Part shown: positions 47,515 to 60,558 of the stretch, piece by piece
Numbering within the stretch: position 1 is the stretch's first letter
Layout of the letters: every line of letters starts with the position of its first letter
Assembly: GCA_918026815.1 (NCBI GenBank)
Contig: CAKJVC010000208.1
Coordinates: 248,001 to 312,000 of the forward strand
Origin: Chalara sp. BL73
Lineage: Eukaryota > Ascomycota > Leotiomycetes > Helotiales
Direction of reading: 5' to 3'
DNA: 64,000 nt
Translations under genes and position numbers: made by a program
Notes under the pieces: generated by a model
The model's database searches: none
The model's input: the letters and a program-made list of their open reading frames with translations, nothing else
Told to the model about the DNA's origin: nothing

Positions 47515-49000
47515 TTAGACCATATCTGCAACCTGATGAAATGTTAGTTTCTGCTTCTTAATCGAATAGACAAACAGCTGATAGAAGCCCCCTCTGAATC
47601 GTACCAACTTTGTCATGGTAGACTGAGGACAAAACTAATGGAGTACCGAAAGTAATCAGGGGAATATACATACACGCATCTTCTTTGCTGGTGGTCCCTC
47701 TTTGAGTTCACTAAGCTCCTTTTCTAAATCATCCAGCCGGCTTTTCAGTTGATTCTCTCGACGCTGTGATTCCTCCAAGCGGATGCTGAGGTTGTGCTCC
47801 GACTCGCGACGCATGTCTTCTCCTCTACGTGCATTGGCTTCGTCTTGCTCAAGTTGGTGAACGCGACCACGAAACAACTCATTGATGACTTCCAACTCAC
47901 TAACTCGGGTCTTGAGAGACGAGTTCTCGGCGATAAGTTGTTCGTAGGTTTGGGGGATGTCAAGACCACGGTGGCCATTCATTGGAGAAGCAGAGCGACC
48001 TGGCGATTGTGGCCGTTGGAGGTGTTGTGGGATGGCGGGCGATTGATGGGCATATTGTTCGTCAAGAGGGTGGCCACCGCCGTTGAAGGTTGGGAGGTGG
48101 TTGTGACTGCCATACATAGATGGTGTCGCTGTTCGTGAGATCGGAGAATGCGATTCTTCAGGGGAATGACCATTGGCGGACTTCCCAGAGGTTCGCCGCA
48201 TGCCTAATGCCCCTGGTGGGGGGGTGCCAGCTTGCGAATGTGTTTGATCCAGTCCGTTCATGCCACTCATGCCCATGCCATTGATGCCATTTCCACCGTC
48301 AAAGAGACTCTGCGATAAGCAATTAGCAGGTGTCGCACAACTGATGGCAGGCACAAAGAGTGAGCGATTGTCAAACTAATTATCTTACCTTCTTCTTCGC
48401 GCCTTGTGGTCCTGTGCCGGAACTCTTTACTCGGTTGCGACTCTTGATAACGTCTGTTTTGAGGCTTATCGGACGTGGTCTGCCATGCAACTTGAGGAAC
48501 AAACCGCATGCATTGCAAAGTACAGAACCGATCTCATCACGTCGCCATAAAGGAGTTGTCGAGGTTTGACAGTTTTGGCACGTTGGCTGGTTTTCGCTGA
48601 GGTTAGCTTGCGATGCCATCGTGGGAGTTGTGTTTGATTGTCGAATCGATTCTGGATGTGGGACGATAAGGAGGATAAGAGAAAGTGGAAAATTTGTATG
48701 AGCTTCTGGACAAGGCCAAGGGAACAGGAATGGCACTAAGCGAGTCTTGACCGCCCGGCAGTACCCTTGGCGCCATTACTCGAATATCAAGTAGAGGTAC
48801 CAGCTTGGCTCCTCTCACTTCAATGAAAAGAGAGAATATTCTCCAGCCTGAATTTCTCCAGGAATACGTGAGGAAGTCCAAGGATCAAAATATATGGTCT
48901 GTATATGACAAGAAGAAAAAGCTGGAGAACTCACAGGAGTGTTGCTCTGGCCGCCCCCTGTTGTAGCGGAAGGAGAGGAGAAGCCCAGTCCGCTGTTCAT
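47515..49000 (-). CDS. AREB: AreB/ASD4-type GATA transcription factor with C-terminal coiled coil, 305 aa from first in-frame AUG
   Basis: Nitrogen-regulatory GATA repressor family (AreB in Aspergillus, ASD4 in Neurospora). Coding exons from the first in-frame AUG: 49000..48935, 48586..48389, 48309..47674 and 47532..47515. The class IV zinc finger is C-x2-C-x17-C-x2-C (C25, C28, C46, C49) around [20 protein letters not shown], followed by [21 protein letters not shown] Ser/Pro/Gly/His-rich linker leads to a coiled coil ([20 protein letters not shown], continuing through [20 protein letters not shown]). The last 18-nt exon supplies the conserved end KKMRVADMV. Intron 1 here (48934..48587) is 348 nt. 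An upstream in-frame exon without AUG also exists (separate entry), so the native protein may be longer. Full-length start is uncertain. Confidence 0.87.
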
Positions 49001-49369
49001 GCTGAAGGCCCTATATTCAAATTAGCTTTCTGACAGTTTGATAGCATGGAAGCCTAATAAGCTAGAAGCCATATGATAGTTTGTGAAGTGTACAATGTCC
49101 ATCAAGACCTTATCAAGATTTTCCACTGCAAACAGTATGAATATGAAGCAATTGCTAAGCCCAGTCCTTTGGGGAGATCAAGCTGAGCGCGTTCATCAAA
49201 AGTACTGCCAATCCCTCCTCAAAAGTAGCCTCGATCGACTCGGCAGAGCATTGCATGATATAGCGTATTAACTTCGACAGAGCAAAATAAAACACGTCTT
49301 CGAGGTTCCCCTGGCACGAACAAAACTTTCTGCACGGCCGTGTCCTTTATTAAATTTCCCCTAACGTAC

Positions 49370-49743
49370 CTTAGTTGCGGAGAGCTTGCTGCAGAAGCTA
49401 TGGTTGCAAGTGCGGACAGTCCAGGCAATTGTGGTAGAGATACAGTATGGTGGAGAGTCGAGTTCTGGGTATGCGTCGAGGTAGTTGAAGAGGGCCGCGA
49501 AATGGGTTCTATGACCGGCAGTGACTGTCTTCCATCCTCTGCAGATTGTGTTGCCGTCTGCACCGAAGCAAATGAAGGTAATTCGCGGACTTGTTCTCGT
49601 ATGGGAGGAGAGTGACGATCGATGGCCGTTGGCCTGTAAATGGGTGCTAATGTGGAAGCCGTGATTGCGGTTGAAAGGAATATTATGATCGCGTTCGACA
49701 GTGAACGCGAAGTAAATGAGACTGTATGATGTCTCGGTGGGAA
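49370..49743 (-). CDS. AREB: Upstream in-frame exon of the AreB gene, no AUG
   Basis: The frame is open from 49743 to a GTACGT donor after 49370 and would splice (intron 49369..49011, acceptor TGAATATAG) in phase to exon 49010.., giving SAASSPQLR joined to AFSMNSGLG. The sequence has the look of GATA-factor N-termini: EQVRELPSFASVQ, SLPVIEPISRPSSTTSTHTQ, LPQLPGLSALATIASAASSP. There is no ATG in the frame; the first near-cognate picked by a permissive start rule is GTG at 49563. Either a further 5' exon joins near 49633 (a CAG acceptor is present) or initiation is non-AUG. From memory, Aspergillus AreB has several isoforms with unusual start codons. Confidence 0.65.
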
Positions 49744-50879
49744 TTATAGCTTCGTGCAAGTCGTGAGGAAGAAGATTCGTTATTACTTGTTTGTACAGCG
49801 ACGTGTGTATGCTGGAAAAACGAAAAGATGCCAGAAACTCGATATGCTGAAGGAACGACGGGATAAGATATGGTTTATAGATCCGTATACAGAATATAGA
49901 ACGAGTGTGGTGATTGTTATTACAAATGGTCTCAGTGAGAGAAAAGTTTGGGGGTTTGCAAGTTTGAAAGAATGGCCACCCCTTTCCGCGAGACGATAAG
50001 AGCCTAGCTTACTGATACGATAGTCGATCTATTAAAAGAGCGAATCCTGATGCAAGGTACGCGTGCACGTTCAGCTGGAATTCAACCACATTAACTGGGG
50101 GAATGTGAAAGAGATGACTGTAAGTCACGGCAACGGAGGAAACTCCGTATATCTAGTTAAGTAGTAATTGAAAAGAATGTTTTGTCTTCCTTCCAAATGT
50201 TTCCGATTTTATGACTATGTCCTTCAGCGGCTTCAACCACCCAGTCTTACTCAACATAAATTTGACGAATAGATGCTGTACATTCCAAGTGGAATGGCAT
50301 TGATCAGGCCTCATCACAATAGGATATTTCCTTCTGAACCATCGATACCACAGCAAGAATAAATGTCTGTCAAAAGTTTGGCAATTGAAAGCCCTTCACA
50401 GATCTCTTGACAACGGCCCAACGGGAAGCGATAGTATGATCTACGGCTAGGAGGCCAATGCTGTAATCGATAAACAATGAGCCAGTTGGAAAGGGGGTTG
50501 CGAGCAGGGCTGAGACTCCACGTTACAGGACGGCAATCGACTGATTACCCCTGAAATTAAGATTGGCTAGACGAGATCAATTGCTAGGCTGATTGACCAC
50601 CACCAATCCTGGTGCCGGGCTCTAGATGCATTCATAATCTTTTTATGAGGTTACAGGATGGATAAAGATATACCCTAAGCGATTGTGACAAGGTTGAGTA
50701 TCATGTTGAGAATCTCGCATCTAAGAAGGCCACCACCAATGGCCTTTCTCATGTTATCACGTGATTGATGTTATCCCTCGTGCTGATAAGCGGCGCTAAA
50801 AATTGTGCTCCAAGAATTCTTCCAGGGCGTAGTTACCATACTCTTGGAAACTGCAGACACAACTTCAGCAGTAGCCAAA
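49744..50879. other. Intergenic, AreB / KRR1 divergent promoters
   Basis: Short frames at 49754-49999 and 50153-50356 are unsupported. A missing AreB 5' exon could lie here on the minus strand, but I could not identify it. Confidence 0.4.
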
Positions 50880-52020
<1,141 letters not shown>

Positions 52021-52381
52021 GAGTAACAGCGATTGGAGTTTTTGATATGCATTTTGGCGAAGGCGTTGCTGGCGGAATTAAGAGTGACTGACATAGTGGA
52101 ATATCAGATAGCTTGACTGTAGCCGCGTAATATACAACATGTCTGGTTAGAATTCCTCCATTCTATGACACATAGTTACACTGCTGTGAATTTGTCGGCT
52201 GCAATTTGCCAGGATCTCGTGAGAAAGAACCCCAAAGGTGATATTGGAGGGATGAAATTATATCTTTAAGTGCCTGAGGCATAAATACTTTGCTTCAACT
52301 CCAAGGCTTCGTCATTCATTTTGTCACTCATTCTTGAACTTATCTCGATCGTCTTCTTGCAAGTATCTTAATCTAGATGTC
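52021..52381. other. Intergenic, KRR1 to HNT2
   Basis: 361 bp on the same strand, holding the KRR1 3' UTR and the HNT2 promoter. No gene seen. Confidence 0.45.
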
Positions 52382-53249
52382 ATGATATTACGACAGATTC
52401 TAAGGCGGCCACTTTCTTGTTCTGCACAGCTCCGCACCATGAGCACGGGTCTCAAGAAAGATATCTATTTCGGACCGTTTGAAGTCACCGACCAGGTCAG
52501 CGATATCCAAAAACCCAACTCCTCGTCTTCCGTCTCGAAGTCCAGCTTCAAGAAGATCTAAAATTTCTCAGGTCTTCCACCAAACCTCCCTTTGCTATGC
52601 CTTGGTAAACATCAAGCCCATACTCCCTGGGCACGTGCTCGTCATCCCCTTTCGCCAGGTGCAGCGATTAACGGATCTTACACCGGATGAGGTCGGGGAG
52701 TTGTTTGGAACCGTGCAGAAAGTCCAGCGAATGCTTGCTAAAATCTATTTTTCGGATTCTGCCCCGGACCTTAAAGGCCAGGGCAAGTTAGAGGATGGGA
52801 GTTTCAATATTGCAGTTCAGGATGGAAAGGAGGCGGGCCAGACGGTGCCTCACGTCCATTGCCATATTATCCCTAGAGCAAAAGAGAGAGATGGCGGGAA
52901 GGGGGAAGGGGATGGAAGTAAGTAATTTTGAAGATGTGGTATAGTTTTGTGTTGGTTTAATTCTCAGATGTAATGCGGTCCTTCGAGGAGTAGGCTAATC
53001 ATGATATCTACAGTCTATGATAGGTTGCAGGGCGAGGGGGGAAATGTTGGAGGTGGGCTTTGGGACCTGAGTCAAAGGCCAGAGCAAATTGGGAAGTTTC
53101 CAGCAATCGAGGATAAGGATCGGTTCCCGAGGTCGAACGAAGATATGTAAGTCTCAGCTTCTTTGCCAAGGATTTTACTATCTAATCATCATTAATTTAG
53201 GCAGAAAGAAGCAGCTTTCTTCAGGGAACAAATGGCTTTAATAGATTAA
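52382..53249 (+). CDS. HNT2: FHIT/HNT2-type dinucleoside polyphosphate hydrolase, 213 aa
   Basis: HIT-superfamily enzyme that cleaves diadenosine tri/tetraphosphate. Exons: 52382..52495, 52572..52917, 53014..53146 and 53201..53249 (642 nt). The core starts DIYFGPFEVTDQVFHQTSLC, then ALVNIKPILPGHVLVIPFRQ. Catalytic HIT motif PHVHCHIIPR has H132, H134 and H136. The Gly-rich insert AKERDGGKGEGDG and NEDMQKEAAFFREQM are typical of the fungal C-terminus. The first ATG precedes MILRQILRRPLSCSAQLRTM, Arg/Leu/Ser-rich with no acidic residues, like a mitochondrial presequence. The second ATG (residue 20) begins a normal cytosolic FHIT, so dual localisation is possible. The first intron (GTCAGC donor, 76 nt) is set by the conserved VTDQ/VFH junction. 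Confidence 0.9.
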
Positions 53250-54362
53250 GTTTTGGTGATATAAGAACATCGAATACATTTACCACAAGGTAGTTTTAGT
53301 GCTAGACCTAGATAGAGAGATAGACTTTATACCTAATTTAAAAGCTATTGGCATGGTTAGTTCCCACCATCCAATCAACAACAACGTTCATCTCTTTGCT
53401 GATACTATATCCAGCGTTTTCCAGAGGCGTGTGGTTGCTTAGGTAGCCCTGGCACAACGTAGGACAAATTTTTGAGGAAATTAGACACAATCTAGACTAA
53501 ACTGCTCATACAACTGAGGTCTTCATTTCCGATTCAACATCATCTAGATTGACTTTTATGTTTTGTAGATCTGTACTACCTACCAAAAATTTTCAGAACC
53601 ACGCTACACTATTAACGTACCCTGACTTCACTACCTATTGCCATTGCCACTACTCTTATAATCGAACCTATCGAATCATTTTGTTCATAGCAACAGCAAG
53701 TTTTACAGCACTACGAAGCGAGCACAATACTCACATCTATTAGGCTGAACTCCAAGCCTTGCTTTGTTACCTTCGGCCCTGTCCTGCCATTCATTGCGGT
53801 TACTGGCATGCTGCGGTTATCAAAGACAGACAGGTCACGAATATCGAATTAAATCTTGCTTTCTAGTGTAAACTGACCTCGAGAACCGAAATCTCGACGT
53901 TTGAATAATGAGTCCATTGACAGATTTCAGTCGGCTTTTCCTGTCCGGCGAGAGCTCGCTCGAGGAGCTACCCGCTGAGAGAAGCGATGGCAATACTACC
54001 CTCGTCCTGACAGAATGGCTCAGTCCTAAAGGCCCTGCGGGAATTTAGTGATCCCAGCCATTGTTCACCGAGGTAAGTTCGTTGTTGATCAGGTATCGGC
54101 CGCAGAGGGTACTGCTTCACTTCTCAAATGACCGGCAGTGTCAAAGGTCTAAATGCAACATCTTACTTCTTCAAGATACTCGTGCACATACCTTGGCGGA
54201 CTTCATTAAATATGTTCGAACGACTAGAGGTGCATTGGGAAAAATTACTACCTAGACCTTGGCAGGCATGATGCTTAAGCCACTGATAGGGATATTAATT
54301 ACGCATACAAAAATACCGCGGTCTGAGCAAATGAACATGTTATATTGTATTAAGCTACATAT
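53250..54362. other. Intergenic between HNT2 and CTF18
   Basis: 1.1 kb between convergent genes; A/T-rich, with short unsupported frames only. Confidence 0.45.
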
Positions 54363-57300
54363 TCATAGCCCTCTTAACAGCTCATCAATCGTAATTGGCT
54401 TCCTCACAGCATTCGAAAACCCTTCATGATAGCTGACCCACACCTTACCACCATTCCCATCCTTGTTCCGTTTACCTGTGGTCTCCTGATCATTATCATC
54501 GATTTCTTGTAGAGGCATTGCATCCTTGATGACGCGTCCAAAGAAGTCCTTTTTCGTGGCAAAAACTTTCTCCTGGATATACGGACCTTGGTTTTCCTTC
54601 GTAGCAACGAAGGAGTAGTCCATATCATCATCTGGATTTCCAGCTCTGTATCGAGCTTGCCGTGCCGCATTCTCACGGACGATGATATTCTTCTGATATT
54701 CTTGATCGAGGACTTGCCTGACAGCATATCTGACGGGAGCCGGCGCTGCAACAGAAACCGAGGCAGTGTCAAATGTGACAAATGTATCTAGAGGTCTATA
54801 GATAGTTAGTAGTGATCATCCAACAGTAAATATCCAACGACTCACGGGTCCATGCGATACACCCACTGTGTGCCCCTATTTCGAAAATCACCTTCCAATT
54901 TACCTCGTTCAAAGATGACTCCAACTTCGCCCATGACATGAACAGCTTTCTTCACCATTGCCTTCTCAGAATCTTTCCTTACACTAGCGATACCTTTCTG
55001 GTCACCACTACCACCAACAATGATCGGCTTTATGTCTGGAGTGAGCAATCTGACGAGGTACGGCAGAAGATCTGTTGCAATATCCTCGGGACTTCTAAAA
55101 CTCCTCAAAAGCAGGGCATTCAGGTTTGCTTGAAGAGTTAGAATCGTTGCGCGATTAGACTTCTCGACTTCAAGGGCTTCATAATCCGCTCTCGGGCCAG
55201 AGAATGGGAGAGGCTCTTCTGTTTCTTCTTCTTCTCCCCATTTCTTGGACTCATTAGCGCCACCGAAGTAGTGGCGTGCAGGCGATGCGAAGAGATGGTG
55301 GCAAGCTAAAACTGGCTGGCTGAGATAAGGTGCCAACTCAAACTCTTGATTTGTGAAGACTCTGGAAGAACAGGAATCGTGAAAGTGTAACCATTCGTAG
55401 GCGGCGTCAGGCTTCGAAAGAATTGAGTCATCGTTGAAAGGCTGATTTGGATATTCTGCAAAGATATCTGTGACAATGCGGCCTATATCGCCACCAGTAT
55501 CGACCATTTCTCGTAACCTCTCCATGCCTGCCTTTTTGACGAGCTCTGCTACTCCAAGTTGAGTCTTTGGTTGTTCATGGTTGTCAAATGCATCGGGAAG
55601 CGGAGCAGAAACTACTGTCTTTGGAAATCCAGCATTTTCGAGAAAGACTCTATTAACCACTTCCTTGACGCCTCCTCTCCCCGCGCCACGCGATCCGCCG
55701 CCACCATGACCCAATTCAGACAGCATGTTTTGCTCGACCCATTTCCTAGTAAGGCGGGCTTTGCCATCCTTTGCCGATGCCTTTAACTTCCCAGCGGCCC
55801 ACTCACCAACCACCATGATACCGCGGAGGTCTCCTTCGCCAGCACCTTCTCTTCCTTTTCGAGATTCCGCAGCATCGACCCCCCAAGTGGCTTCACACAA
55901 TCTCCGTACCGCGTCATTATCGCAAGCAACTCCTTCTTTCTCAAAGACAGACTTCATGCGGCTTACGACAGCGTCTAATGGAGGTTTGCGAATGTGAATG
56001 ATTTCTGCAAAGCTAGATTGCCGAAGAGGTCGCAAAGATGGATGATAGACATCGTTACAAATCAAAATTAGTGGTCGCATCAGCTTGAAGTCGTCGCCTT
56101 TTTTCTTCTTCCGTACCTGTCCTGTATTCGATGCAGAGGAGTTCTTCTGGTCTAGTAAAATAAGATCAATCAGAGCTTTAACGAAACCACCTTCGCCTCC
56201 GCTACCTGCTCCTCCAACAACACCATCAACCTCGTCAACTACGACACATAAAGGATGAGCGCTCTTTTGCACATGGCCGTTTTTTGAAGTTACCGTTGAT
56301 CCAGTTTTGACGCTTTCAGTGCCCACGCTTGTCCTGATCCTACCCTTGACGACATTCGCGCTTCGTTCGTCGCTGGCATTGATTTCCATAACTTCGTAAC
56401 CAGCTTGCCGAGCACAGACATGTGCCAGTGTTGTCTTCCCCAAGCCAGGCGGACCTGTAAGTAGTAGAATCTTCTTATGAGTCTTCTCTTCCTCAAGCTC
56501 TGCACCGGGTCGTTTAGATACGGTCGGCTTTGGCTTGCCGGCTTTGGGAAAGACCACTGGGTCCCATGCTTTTAGCCATCGTAGGACCTGCCGATGTGTT
56601 CGATCGTCTCCAACAAGCTCCATGAAGTTTCTGGCACGGTACTTCTCTGTCCACATTAAAGTTCTCCGTTTCGGTTTTCCGGATGCCTGTTCGACCGAAG
56701 GAAGTATTTCTGGGACTTGTGACCTTTGAGTTTTTTCGTTCTCAGTTTCCTTCGTTGCTTCATCAATCAATTGGTGGATGTTTACACCATAATAACTTTT
56801 TTTTGCTCGCCCAGCTTTAGTGACGGATCGACCAGTAATGAGCTGTTCGAAGGAGACTGAAGCTGCCTTTTTCTTTTGTTGTAACGCTATTGATTTTCCA
56901 GAGCAAGTCAGAAGTTCTGAGCCTTTTGCATACTTGCTGTCCAGGAACAAAGGTAGTTTAGGCGTAAAGATGCTTGTTGAGTGACCAGAAGGTTTATTCA
57001 AAAAGGATGGCAATACTGGCTCGTCTCGTTGAGTCGTCAAGTCGCTTTCTGTGGTAAAAAATGGCGCTTCACCCAAGGTCTCTTCCTGCGATTTTGGAAT
57101 CTCGCGTTCTACTGATTTTCCAGGGATGACTGCTTGTTGGTGTAACTTTTTACGAACCGAATTGAGCTCTTCCTCATCATCATTTACCAGAAAGCTACTT
57201 TGTAATATTTGCTTCTTTGGCTCCTCACTCCTTGCTACATCTTTTTCCACGTTTAAGGCATAGTTTGTATCTAACATCCTCCGCTTTGGCGCAGGCTCTT

Positions 57301-57809
57301 CGAGCGCGAAGTCTTCTTCGGATTCATCGTCAAGGAGAAATCCACCAATGACCTTCGGCTTTCGAAGCTCCGAGCTTTTCACAGGTAGCGACCGTTTGAC
57401 ATGAACTGGTGAGGAACTTGGTGGGTATGCGACTGGAGAAGATGCAGACGGCATACTGAGAGCTGGCGGAGACGATTGGAAAAAGAGCGGGTTATTAGGG
57501 CCGTTGCGTGGCTTGAGAGGTGTCTCTGAAGCAAGTTAGTAGACCCCTCCCGTATGGCTTTCGCATCTTACCCTGAGGATGGTCGGCCTCGCTCCGAAAT
57601 GTTGCTTCAAGGGGCCACGCTCGGTGTTGAATGACCTCCCTTCTCTTGGTCTTCTCTAGGATGGTTTCTTGTCGGACAAGATGCAGAGCTTCCAAATCGT
57701 CCGAGTAACTACTAGATGACTGAACAGCAGGCTCGAGTTGCTCTTCCCAGTCTTCACAAAGCACAGGGTCGGAAGAGGGTGGCAGGGAAGGCAAAGGATG
57801 AATATCCAT
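54363..57809 (-). CDS. CTF18: CTF18, large subunit of the alternative RFC clamp loader, 1116 aa
   Basis: AAA+ ATPase subunit that, with Rfc2-5, Dcc1 and Ctf8, loads PCNA and promotes sister-chromatid cohesion. Exons: 57809..57572, 57525..54846 and 54795..54363. The start is the ATG at 57809 (MDIHPLPSLPPSSDPVLCED); the longer frame opens with TTG. The regulatory N-terminus has acidic GGFLLDDESEEDFALEEP and the Ctf18 motif KKSYYGVNIHQLIDEA. LMWTEKYRARNFMELVGDDR opens the AAA+ domain. Walker A is GPPGLGKTT (about 437-445), Walker B is VVVDEVDG, and sensor-like LILICNDVYHPSLRPLRQ follows. WVSYHEGFSNAVRKPITIDE near the C-terminus is the conserved tail that contacts Dcc1/Ctf8 in yeast. It is divergent from a Zn2Cys6 gene. 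Confidence 0.95.
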
Positions 57810-58149
57810 TGACCACAATCATGTATATAGTTGAAATGGAGTAGAGATTACTTTATGGTAAACGCGTCAGTTTACGCGACGCGACTAAATCCACTACAAG
57901 GAGATTAAATAATGCCAAGTTCTCGCTTAAGGCTTTGATTAAAGGAGAGAGGCGTTAGCCACACCTCCCCCAGCCACAGTCACAGCGACTCGGCACGCTT
58001 GTATCTGCCGTTTCCAGCCGTGACGACTTCCCCGCATCTCTTCGGGAATATGATCTCTCCAAACGTTTCCTCATTATTTCCAGCTCTCACACACGACGAT
58101 TGCGCTTCCAAGAGTTATCCCCTTGTGTTTCGGAGGATTCCCTTGCGAC
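57810..58149. other. Divergent promoter of CTF18 and the Zn2Cys6 gene
   Basis: 340 bp between start codons, containing GTTTACGCGACGCGACTAAA near 57870. ACGCG-type words are MCB-like in yeast replication-gene promoters, which would suit CTF18, but this is suggestive only. Confidence 0.35.
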
Positions 58150-60388
58150 ATGAATCCCATTGGACAAATATCTCCAGCTTTATATCCTTCAGCCGCTTCT
58201 GAAAGCACCCTCAATGGTTCACCAGCTACAACAGTCAAATTTGAAGATGCAGCATCACCACTCGACCGTCCGAAGAAAAAGCAAAAGCGGAACAAGCCCA
58301 CATTGTCATGTGAGGAGTGTGTAGAGAGAAAGACGAAAGTAAGTCGTTCATGTGTTCTGCAGTTATCTTTTCTGAAAATAATTTGCTTATTTTGGAGTTG
58401 TCGGTGAATCTTTACTGGTCACTATATCCTAATATCTTTGCTTGATGGATTACATTTGATCTCCATAGTCAATAGCAAATTAGTCAGACATGCATACTGA
58501 TAGTATTTGCAGTGCGACAGGGGTAGACCTCATTGTCTTGCCTGTGAGTCTGAAATATTTTTGTAATTGATCCAAGCCATTAATATTCTAAGGTATAAAA
58601 CGTCAGAATCAGTGTAAATATGCCAATGTTGCAAATATCTTAGAGTAAGTACCATGCTGAGAGTCCAAAAAACACGCATTGACATTGAATATAGAAAAAC
58701 GAACCGATCCACCAGCACTGCCTTGCGTATAACGAAGCCGCCAAAGAAGAAGCTTGGAGCTCAGGATGATTTTGAGAATCCAAGACAGGTCCCTAATCCG
58801 CATGAGAGAAGTGCCTCAAGAGGGTCAACTTCATCCTCCATCGGCTTGCTCTCTCATGTCCCATATTCACATCCGTCAGCTTCTAATGTCTTTGGAATCG
58901 GCTCCGAGCATCCATTTGCAAACTACTGGACATGTCAAGGAGGCTTACCAGAAACGATCAGTGTCCTGCCCGTAAAACTACAAGCAAATATCCTTCTCGA
59001 ACGATATTTCGAATGTGTGGATCCAGTCTATCCAATGATTCATCGCCAAACATTCTACGCCGATTATGAACACTTCTGGTCATTGCCCCAAGAAGAACAG
59101 AACAAAAGCGACGGGGCATTTATAGCTCTTGTATTTGCAATGCTAGCTATGGGCACTCAGTTTGTGATTACTGGTACAGCAAACCCAAAAGAACGCCAGT
59201 CAACAGCCGAATTCTATGTGTCGGCTGCGCATCAGTCTTTACGGATGTCATCCTATCTTAACAAAGCTTCCGTCCGCTCGATACAAGCAATGGTCCTTAT
59301 AACCTATTTCCTAATAAACGACAATCACGCCTCAGACGGATGGGCATTTGCTGGGATACTAATGAGACAAGCATAGTGAGTTCTTGATCTTGCGTTTTAT
59401 TTGACACATTCGAAAACTGATGAACTCCTTCTCAATTATTACAAAGCCGAAAGACTTCTTCTCTTCCAATGACAACCAGACGCATCACTGACCCGTTCCA
59501 TAGTGCTATGGGTCTCCACCGAGACCCGAACATCGTCTGTCCTACCGCAACTATATTTGAAAAACAAGTCCGTCGCAAACTCTGGCAAGCCGTGCTCTTG
59601 CAAGATACCTTCCTCACCGTGCTACTCTCGCTCCCACCATCTGCAACGCATACAGACGTCAACGTCGAAGATCTCGTCGACGACTCCTCCATCGCGCTCT
59701 CTAATGCAACTGACACTGCCTACATGCGTGGCTCTTGGACACTAGCAAACCTCGTCCAAGAAACAATCTGCTCCCCCCGCTCCCTCGACATCCCGATCTG
59801 CACCACCCAGCGCCAGAAGACGAAATTAGTGGCTGACTTCAGAGGTGTGTATCGATCATTCCCAGACGTTTTTAGGTCGTGGGATATCGCGAGTATCACG
59901 CAGCTTTGCGAGAATGGAAATAAACGAATCGTGCGTCAAACACTGTTTTTGACAAGCAACTATTTTCATAACGTGATGCTGTTGCATAGTAGTGAGAGTG
60001 AAGAAGTACCAGCAAATATAAGAGGAAGTTTAGAGGCGGCACATGATGCTATTTCGGCTTTCTTCTTGCTATATGTGTTTTTTGAGGTTGAGGCGAAGGT
60101 TTGGTGGGTATTCAATCATCGGGCGTTCTTGGAGGCGATGTGTATAGGCAATATCTTGAGAGAGGTGCAAGCTAACGAGGAGAATGGCGAGGAACTACTC
60201 GCTAAAGACCCTTTGTTTGTGAAGGTTAAGGCTGATATTGGTTTGTCTCCAGTACTGCTCACTTAGGAAATATAAACTAACGAAAAGCAGTACAAATGAT
60301 AGAGATCATGCAGCAGATGAGCGAAGGAGAACATGGATCTGAGGTTGCAAAGACTCGAGCTGGTGTGCTGAGTCAGTACGTCGAGTAG
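58150..60388 (+). CDS. Zn2Cys6 fungal-specific transcription factor, 595 aa
   Basis: Six exons: 58150..58338, 58513..58543, 58593..58644, 58695..59375, 59504..60240 and 60291..60388 (596 codons with stop). The binuclear cluster is C54-x2-C57-x6-C64-x6-C71-x2-C74-x6-C81 (CEECVERKTKCDRGRPHCLA, then C), split over three exons. A basic nuclear-localisation stretch (PKKKQKRNK) lies just before it. The fungal_trans region follows: RYFECVDPVYPMIHRQTFYA, FIALVFAMLAMGTQF, GWAFAGILMRQAYAMGLHRD, then KQVRRKLWQAVLLQDTFLTV. The first intron is 174 nt, the others 49-128 nt. The target pathway is not evident; neighbours are unrelated housekeeping genes. The very short last exon is set by frame and by the CTAAC...AAGCAG acceptor. 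Confidence 0.9.
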
Positions 60389-60558
60389 TCTTGTACATCA
60401 CACACATAATCGTGTAGGCTCCTGCGCTCCAAGCACCAAAAATAGACAAATATCCCCGCACGATAGACCCGCTTCATTTTCTCATTATCGAAGCAGTTTG
60501 AACGCCTGTGAATGCACCATATTTTCCCCCATCATAACCGTCGCGGCACAAAAGAGAT

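Noticed and set aside
49219..49369. Continuation of the AreB upstream frame past the GTACGT donor
   Set aside because: It loses the low-complexity regulatory character, and the in-phase splice to 49010 explains the locus better.
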